A stretch of DNA of 64,000 nt from LLD-282 sp964395835 (GTDB taxonomy: Bacteria; Pseudomonadota; Gammaproteobacteria; Berkiellales; Berkiellaceae), in assembly GCA_964395835.1 (NCBI GenBank), contig CAYNBJ010000001.1:186001-250000 (forward strand), read 5' to 3'. The notes beneath the pieces were generated by a model. That model was not told the origin of the DNA and ran no database searches. It worked only from the letters and a program-made list of their open reading frames with translations. The stretch's first letter is position 1. Each line of letters begins with the position of its first letter. The translations under genes and the position numbers were made by a program. Positions 59,642 to 64,000 of this stretch are shown here, one piece after another.

Positions 59642-61450
59642 TTATAGTTCCTGTGAAATCAAATCTTGCAACTGTGGCACTGTCAGATGATTACGCATCT
59701 GACCTTGTCGAGTCCGCAAAGAAATTGTTCCTTGCTCGGCTTCCTGGTCGCCCAGAATAATCAGATAAGGAATTTTTTTCAAAACATGATCTCGGATTTT
59801 ATACCCAATCTTCTCATTTCTCAAGTCTATTTCCACACGAAATTGATTTTCTTTGAAGATCTTAGCAACTAAAGCAGCATAATCGCGATGTTTTTCAGAA
59901 ATCGGTAAAATCATAAACTGAATTGGCGCAAATTTAAGAGGCAAATCACCTGCATAATGCTCAAGCAAGATTGCGATAAATCGCTCAATCGAACCCAAAA
60001 TGGCTCTATGAATCATAACTGGATGCTGTTTTTGTCCCGCAGCATCAATATAATGGGCCTCGAGTCTCATAGGCATAGAAAAATCTAATTGAATAGTACC
60101 GAGCTGCCATTTACGATTTAAACAATCTTTCAACTGAAATTCAATTTTTGGTCCATAAAACGCACCCTCGCCTGGTTGGATCTCATAGGCGAGCCCATCC
60201 TGCTGCAAAGCTGATGCTAAAGCAGCTTCTGCCTGATCCCACAATTCATCAGAGCCAACTCTTTTTTCTGGCCGTGTAGATAATTTCACGAGAATTTCAT
60301 CAAATCCAAAATAAGCATAGACTCTTTTTAGCAGGGTATTAAATGAGGAAACTTCAGACTGGATTTGCTCAGGAGTACAAAAAATATGTGCATCATCTTG
60401 TGTAAACTGACGCAAACGCATCATACCATGCAAAGCCCCAGAAGGCTCATATCTGTGACAAGACCCAAATTCAGCAAGCCTCAAAGGAAGATCTTTATAA
60501 CTATGAATTTTTTGTTTAAAAATCTGCACGTGACAAGGACAATTCATTGGTTTAATAGCATAAAAATCATCTTCGATTGAAGTTTGAAACATGTTCTGCG
60601 AGAACATAGCCCAGTGTCCTGACTGTTCCCATAAAGAACGATGGACCACCTGAGGTGTTTTGACCTCTAAGTAATCTTCTCCTAAAAAAGTGCGAATTGC
60701 ATCTTCGACCAAACGATATAAAGTCCATCCTTTCGGATGCCAAAAAATCATGCCCGGTGCTAATGCTTGCATATGAAAGAGTTCCATTTTTTGGCCTAAC
60801 GCACGATGATCTCTTTTTTGTGCTTCTTCCAAAGCTTTTAAATGACCCTCTAAGGATTCTCGACAGGCAAAACACGTTCCATAAATGCGCTGCAACATTT
60901 TATTTTTTTGATCACCCTTCCAATAGGCTCCAGAGATTTTTGTTAATCGAAAATGTTGGAGATAAGCGGTAGATGGAACATGAGGACCTTTGCACAGATC
61001 GAGAAACTCTCCCTGAGAATAAGCTGAAATAATGGCATCGCTCTCTAGATTTTCAATAATTTCAACTTTGTACACTTCATTTTTTTGAGAAAAAATTTCG
61101 AAAGCTTGCGCTTTTGTGTACTCTACACGCTGCACCGGGAGATTTTCAGCAACGATTTTCTTCATTTCACTTTCGATTTTTTCAAAATCATTTTCACTTA
61201 AAGAAACATCGAGATCGATATCATAATAAAAACCGTCTTCTATAACAGGCCCGACAGCCAAACGTGCCTGAGGATACAGCCTGAGAACAGCTTGAGCCAT
61301 CAAATGAGTACAGGAATGTCTGAGAATCTCTAAACCCTCTACCGAAGAGGTACGAATTGGCAAAGCATTTTCAGGCACAGGGTTAGGCAAACAAGACAAA
61401 TCGACCATGCGATCATGGATTTTATAAGCAATAACATCGGACAGAGACAT
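59642..61450 (-). CDS. thrS: threonyl-tRNA synthetase with truncated N-terminal TGS domain
   Basis: 602 residues against 642 in E. coli. The catalytic and anticodon-binding domains are complete: EGLEILRHSCTHLMAQAV, the second additional domain with CKGPHVP, PMNCPCHVQIF (zinc Cys), EFGSCHRYEPSGALHG, LSTRPEKRVGSDELW, GEGAFYGPKIEF and VMIHRAILGSIERF. Before the editing domain only about 40 residues remain where E. coli has about 68, so the N-terminal TGS domain is shortened. An in-frame stop 30 bases upstream of the ATG leaves no room for a longer form. It heads the thrS-infC-rpmI-rplT operon. Confidence 0.96.
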   Translation of the reverse strand: MSLSDVIAYKIHDRMVDLSCLPNPVPENALPIRTSSVEGLEILRHSCTHLMAQAVLRLYPQARLAVGPVIEDGFYYDIDLDVSLSENDFEKIESEMKKIVAENLPVQRVEYTKAQAFEIFSQKNEVYKVEIIENLESDAIISAYSQGEFLDLCKGPHVPSTAYLQHFRLTKISGAYWKGDQKNKMLQRIYGTCFACRESLEGHLKALEEAQKRDHRALGQKMELFHMQALAPGMIFWHPKGWTLYRLVEDAIRTFLGEDYLEVKTPQVVHRSLWEQSGHWAMFSQNMFQTSIEDDFYAIKPMNCPCHVQIFKQKIHSYKDLPLRLAEFGSCHRYEPSGALHGMMRLRQFTQDDAHIFCTPEQIQSEVSSFNTLLKRVYAYFGFDEILVKLSTRPEKRVGSDELWDQAEAALASALQQDGLAYEIQPGEGAFYGPKIEFQLKDCLNRKWQLGTIQLDFSMPMRLEAHYIDAAGQKQHPVMIHRAILGSIERFIAILLEHYAGDLPLKFAPIQFMILPISEKHRDYAALVAKIFKENQFRVEIDLRNEKIGYKIRDHVLKKIPYLIILGDQEAEQGTISLRTRQGQMRNHLTVPQLQDLISQEL

Positions 61451-61535
61451 AACACACTCACAGGCTGTATAAATTCTTCAAGATATATTAACCCAACCAC
61501 ATCCAAACTCTCAAAGGTTTTTTGACACCAGACCC

Positions 61536-61564
61536 TTGACCGATTTTTTTTTAAATAGTATGAT
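61536..61564 (+). promoter_or_regulatory. strong sigma-70 promoter for tRNA-Val
   Basis: TTGACC (61536-61541), a 17-base spacer and TATGAT (61559-61564), 14 bases before the tRNA 5' end. Near consensus. Confidence 0.68.
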
Positions 61565-61578
61565 GATTTCCATAAAAC

Positions 61579-61653
61579 AGGCACGTAGCTCAGTGGTAGA
61601 GCATCACCTTGACATGGTGGTGGCCGGTGGTTCGATCCCACTCGTGCCTACCA
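61579..61653 (+). tRNA. tRNA-Val (anticodon GAC)
   Basis: Acceptor stem AGGCACG/CGTGCCT, D arm GCTC/GAGC, anticodon stem TCACC/GGTGG with loop TTGACAT giving GAC, T arm CCGGTGGTTCGATCCCACTCG, discriminator A, and an encoded CCA at 61651-61653. Confidence 0.96.
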
Positions 61654-62293
61654 AAATCTCGATCTTGTCCCTAGTCTGAGGGGCAAAAACTCGCCCTCAC
61701 TCTTAAAGACATAAACTAAAGAACTTTATTGTCAATCAAATCAAGCATATATTAATCAAAACAGATCGTAGCTGCCCACGCCAGCACAGAGTCATATTCA
61801 AAAAACCTCACTCTTTGCCTATTCTCAAAAAAATTTTCAATCGTGGAAAATGAAGCTCAGAAACATGATCCAGAAGCATCTTGGTAGACACAATAAAATA
61901 TCATTCTTGAGAGCATGCTCGGTTTAAAAACCTCAACGCTTTTTGAGAATGATCACAAAGTGACATAGACCTCTGCTGTTCTTACGAAAAAAAATAGATA
62001 TTTTTTGCAAAAGCCTGCTTGGGGTCCCAATAAAGAAAAATCCATAAAATCACTCATCCTTCATATAGTGACATGGATTTTGCTTGTGACTATGGTACTC
62101 AGCAAATTGATATATCCCAATACAGTCTAGCCAAAATAAGACACAGTCTTGAAAAAACTTCTTTTAGCCCTGAATTGATCAAAAAGAAAACAAAAAACGA
62201 AATACTCAAAAAAAACATTAACACTTTCATTTTTATGAATAAAAATATACTAAATAAGGTGTAACGAGAAAAAATAAAGCGAGATTCAGTTCA
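61654..62293. other. long intergenic region; weak structure only
   Basis: About 640 bases without a supported gene. A GAGGGGC/GCCCTC hairpin near 61676-61698 might end the tRNA-Val transcript, though it lacks a T-tract. An 8-bp inverted repeat ATCATTCT (61900-61907) / AGAATGAT (61946-61953) encloses a GAGCATGCTC palindrome and a GGTTT/AAACC hairpin. A TATACT hexamer about 50 bases before 62294 may be a -10 box for the downstream small gene. Confidence 0.4.
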
Positions 62294-62581
62294 ATGAAAT
62301 ATCTTAATCAATCACACTTGAAAGATTTATGCGGTGGTCACTTAACCTATCTAGACATGTCAATCATCGGTGTCTCTGGTTTGGCAATTGCTAGCGGATT
62401 ATGGTACTTAGCCCCTCCCTCATTTAAAGACTGTTCTGAAGCAGAATTAAGCGCTCAATTCGACGCTGGATATGACAAAGGCCGACAACCAAGAGAAAAG
62501 CATGTTTATATCGAGGGCCCTAAATACATCGCTGGTTTTATTGCCGGCTACGCTTCTATTCAAAGAAAAACAAGGAACTAA
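62294..62581 (+). CDS. small GG-leader peptide precursor-like protein A
   Basis: 95 residues. The N terminus MKYLNQSHLKDLCGGHL has the form of a double-glycine leader (M-basic-x-L...L..L.GG), as in class II bacteriocins and microcin V-type precursors. A Gly-rich hydrophobic helix follows (about 23-43, SIIGVSGLAIASGLWYL). The C-terminal half has AGYDKG and FIAGYASIQR. It is paralogous to the next gene, which begins four bases later. It may be an exported peptide or a small membrane protein. No immunity or C39 exporter gene is recognised nearby. Confidence 0.6.
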   Translation: MKYLNQSHLKDLCGGHLTYLDMSIIGVSGLAIASGLWYLAPPSFKDCSEAELSAQFDAGYDKGRQPREKHVYIEGPKYIAGFIAGYASIQRKTRN

Positions 62582-62585
62582 GATC

Positions 62586-62924
62586 ATGAAAAAAATATCT
62601 TCAAGCCAAATCAGTCATATCTATGGATCTGTTGCTTTTCATAATCTTTGTGCAACCTCAATCGGTTTTGGAGTCGGCCTATGGGCGTTACCACATGCAT
62701 ACACGATACTCAAAAATGCATATGCCTCTTCAGCAGCATACCAGAAAGGATACGCACAGGGCTATCAAGCAGCGCCTGTTACGACAATCACATTGGAAAA
62801 ATCTTTTTCTCATGGATTCTATACTGGACAAGATCTAGCGGAAATAGAAAGGCGTCAACGCTTAAACATTCAACAGTCCTATATCAGCTTTTCCCCAGCA
62901 GAACAGCCTATGCAATCTGGCTAA
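62586..62924 (+). CDS. small GG-leader peptide precursor-like protein B
   Basis: 112 residues from the ATG at 62586; a longer frame upstream would overlap protein A. The start MKKISSSQISHIYGSV resembles the leader of protein A with GS in place of GG. Then a hydrophobic Gly-rich helix (SIGFGVGLWALP) and repeated GY..G motifs (QKGYAQGYQ, HGFYTGQD) as in A. Shared order of leader, GLW(Y/A)L.P helix, S/A-rich part and GY motifs shows a tandem duplication. The two form an operon. Function unknown. Confidence 0.6.
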   Translation: MKKISSSQISHIYGSVAFHNLCATSIGFGVGLWALPHAYTILKNAYASSAAYQKGYAQGYQAAPVTTITLEKSFSHGFYTGQDLAEIERRQRLNIQQSYISFSPAEQPMQSG

Positions 62925-63343
62925 AAACACCGATTGGCATTGCATCAAATGATCATGCTCAGAGACTCTAGATATAGACCATCAGATTGACACTGAAGAA
63001 TTCGTAGGAGTCTTGTAAAATTGGCATCAGTTTTTCAAACTTGAGGTGATAATCTCACAAGAATATCACCTGAGTGATGAAAAATTTTATGCTCAAAAAT
63101 GCAAAATAAAGCAATTGCATGCGCATGTAACAGAAAAGAATCATCCCAAAAAGACCCTCTCAATTATGCTATGGGCGTCTATTTCTCATACTCTCACTGA
63201 AAATTCACAAAAAGAGGTCAAAAGGATAATCTCTCTTTTTATGGTCAAAAAATAAACACGATTGTTTTTTTAAGATTTGTTTTTAATATGTATTTAAATG
63301 GTTTTTTATTCTCAACATCGTTTTCAGCTGGGCTTTTTGAAAC
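62925..63343. other. intergenic region without supported gene
   Basis: About 420 AT-rich bases. A 69-codon frame with a GTG start at 63046 has no ribosome binding site at the proper distance and no recognisable content. A TTTTTT run near 63265 without a clear stem. Nothing else seen. Confidence 0.45.
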
Positions 63344-63372
63344 TTGTCAAATGCTGCGATTCACCTTATTCT
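63344..63372 (+). promoter_or_regulatory. sigma-70 promoter of the gene at 63405
   Basis: TTGTCA (63344-63349), a 17-base spacer and TATTCT (63367-63372), followed by a CTTAATTAAG palindrome that could be an operator. Leader of about 26 bases. Confidence 0.52.
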
Positions 63373-63404
63373 TAATTAAGAGCGCAAAATCGACAAGAAG
63401 GTTG

Positions 63405-64000
63405 ATGATGAAAAGCACAGCAGAACTAACGATTATGTTACTATCTTGGGCCCCTATTTTAGGAGCTTGGTCCTGTGTTTATGCCAAAGACAATACTCCA
63501 TTCTCACTCTCTTTTTTAAATATTTCCCCAAACCCTTCCGTTCTCGGAGAGGAAGTCGCATTAAATTTTCGTGGCCATCTTTTTGAAAAAACCCACGTGA
63601 TCGTTTTAAGCTCATGTAGAATAAATAATTTTTCACAGCCTTTGCATTTTTTAGACTCTCAAGTCACCGCAGAATGGAATCAAACAGCACTTTTAGAATT
63701 TGAACCTGCAAGAACACAAGATCTACAAGTGTATGTTGGAGCGGGATATAGTCTCAAGCGCTATGCGTTTTCTTCACATTTTGGAGAAAGACTCTTTGAA
63801 TCTATTTCACCTTCAGCTTTACTGCCGATTACATTTGCTTATTCGCGAGAAAATCGCTTTGGTTCAAAAAACACATTTTTAAAAATAGAGTATGAATTTG
63901 ATGGAGAAGGAGTCATGAAAAACTCTTCACTCCTACATCAAATTGGCTGGTATAAAAATGTCAATCACGATTTTTACTGTTTGCTTTCTTTAAAAGAAAT
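63405..64000 (+). CDS. exported, probably outer membrane protein (3' end outside the window)
   Basis: 198 residues visible, open to the window end. ATGATG at 63405 follows AGAAGG. A signal peptide (MMKSTAELTIMLLSWAPILG..., cleavage likely after CVYA) leads to a segment that could be an Ig-like strand domain (ISPNPSVLGEEVALNFRG). Beta-strand alternation with many aromatic residues follows (QVYVGAGYSLKRYAFSSHFG, LPITFAYSRENRF), as in outer membrane barrels. No family was recognised. The call could change when the rest of the gene is seen. Confidence 0.65.
   Translation, partial: MMKSTAELTIMLLSWAPILGAWSCVYAKDNTPFSLSFLNISPNPSVLGEEVALNFRGHLFEKTHVIVLSSCRINNFSQPLHFLDSQVTAEWNQTALLEFEPARTQDLQVYVGAGYSLKRYAFSSHFGERLFESISPSALLPITFAYSRENRFGSKNTFLKIEYEFDGEGVMKNSSLLHQIGWYKNVNHDFYCLLSLKE

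Noticed and set aside
62073..62264. 63-codon plus-strand ORF before the GG-leader pair
   Set aside because: No Shine-Dalgarno, Lys/Asn-rich AT-driven composition, no recognisable feature.
63046..63255. 69-codon ORF with GTG start
   Set aside because: No properly spaced ribosome binding site and composition typical of non-coding AT-rich DNA.
1..64000. CRISPR arrays, insertion sequences, integrases, type IV secretion genes
   Set aside because: No regularly spaced repeats, transposase or integrase motifs, or Dot/Icm or VirB proteins were seen anywhere in the window.

Overview
The window looks like a chromosomal segment of a low-GC, host-dependent gammaproteobacterium, most probably a Legionellales/Coxiella-like or similar intracellular lineage. 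Two kinds of evidence support this. Conserved gene blocks have gammaproteobacterial order: accB-accC-prmA-fis, recR-htpG, yebC-ruvC-ruvA-ruvB and thrS-infC-rpmI-rplT-pheS-pheT-ihfA. Lifestyle markers point to an intracellular parasite: an ATP/ADP translocase at the left edge, ankyrin-repeat proteins (one fused to a probable cysteine protease), several orphan effector-like proteins, and SMC rather than MukB. The placement is inference; no 16S rRNA or other decisive marker lies in the window.

Layout. 1-5.3 kb: partial ATP/ADP translocase (-), then accBC-prmA (+), fis (-) and recR (+). 5.3-11.3 kb: htpG behind a heat-shock-like promoter, followed by five closely packed genes of accessory character (an unknown, an ankyrin-protease protein, an ankyrin protein, a membrane protein and an overlapping unknown). 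11.3-14.8 kb: a glycosyltransferase-like remnant, tRNA-Thr, and a very compact divergent type IV pilus/type II secretion-like operon (pilin, ATPase, platform protein, prepilin peptidase). 15-19.7 kb: tRNA-Ser, a YggU-family protein, an iron-sulfur photolyase with its DUF2256 partner, trpS and a TetR regulator. 19.9-26.8 kb: an orphan gene and a fadE-fadA-fadB beta-oxidation operon. 27-30.4 kb: smc.

30.8-36.8 kb: a type I secretion operon (response regulator/PP2C phosphatase, ABC transporter, membrane fusion protein, TolC). 36.9-44.6 kb: four divergent porin-like outer membrane proteins and MlaA. 44.6-51.2 kb: a short-chain dehydrogenase, glpD, yebC-ruvCAB and a lipase-like protein. 51.3-61.5 kb: the pheST-ihfA and thrS-infC-rpmI-rplT blocks, interrupted by one orphan repeat-bearing gene and followed by another. 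61.6-64 kb: tRNA-Val, a tandem pair of small proteins with double-glycine-like leaders, and the start of an outer membrane protein.

How the parts fit: imported host ATP plus fatty-acid and glycerol-3-phosphate oxidation suggest feeding on host lipids and nucleotides. MlaA, the porins, the type I exporter and the reduced pilus system describe an elaborate envelope. The ankyrin and orphan proteins are candidates for secreted host-interaction factors, but no type IV secretion machinery lies in the window. The most interesting items are the reduced pilus-like operon, the ankyrin-protease gene, and the GG-leader peptide pair.
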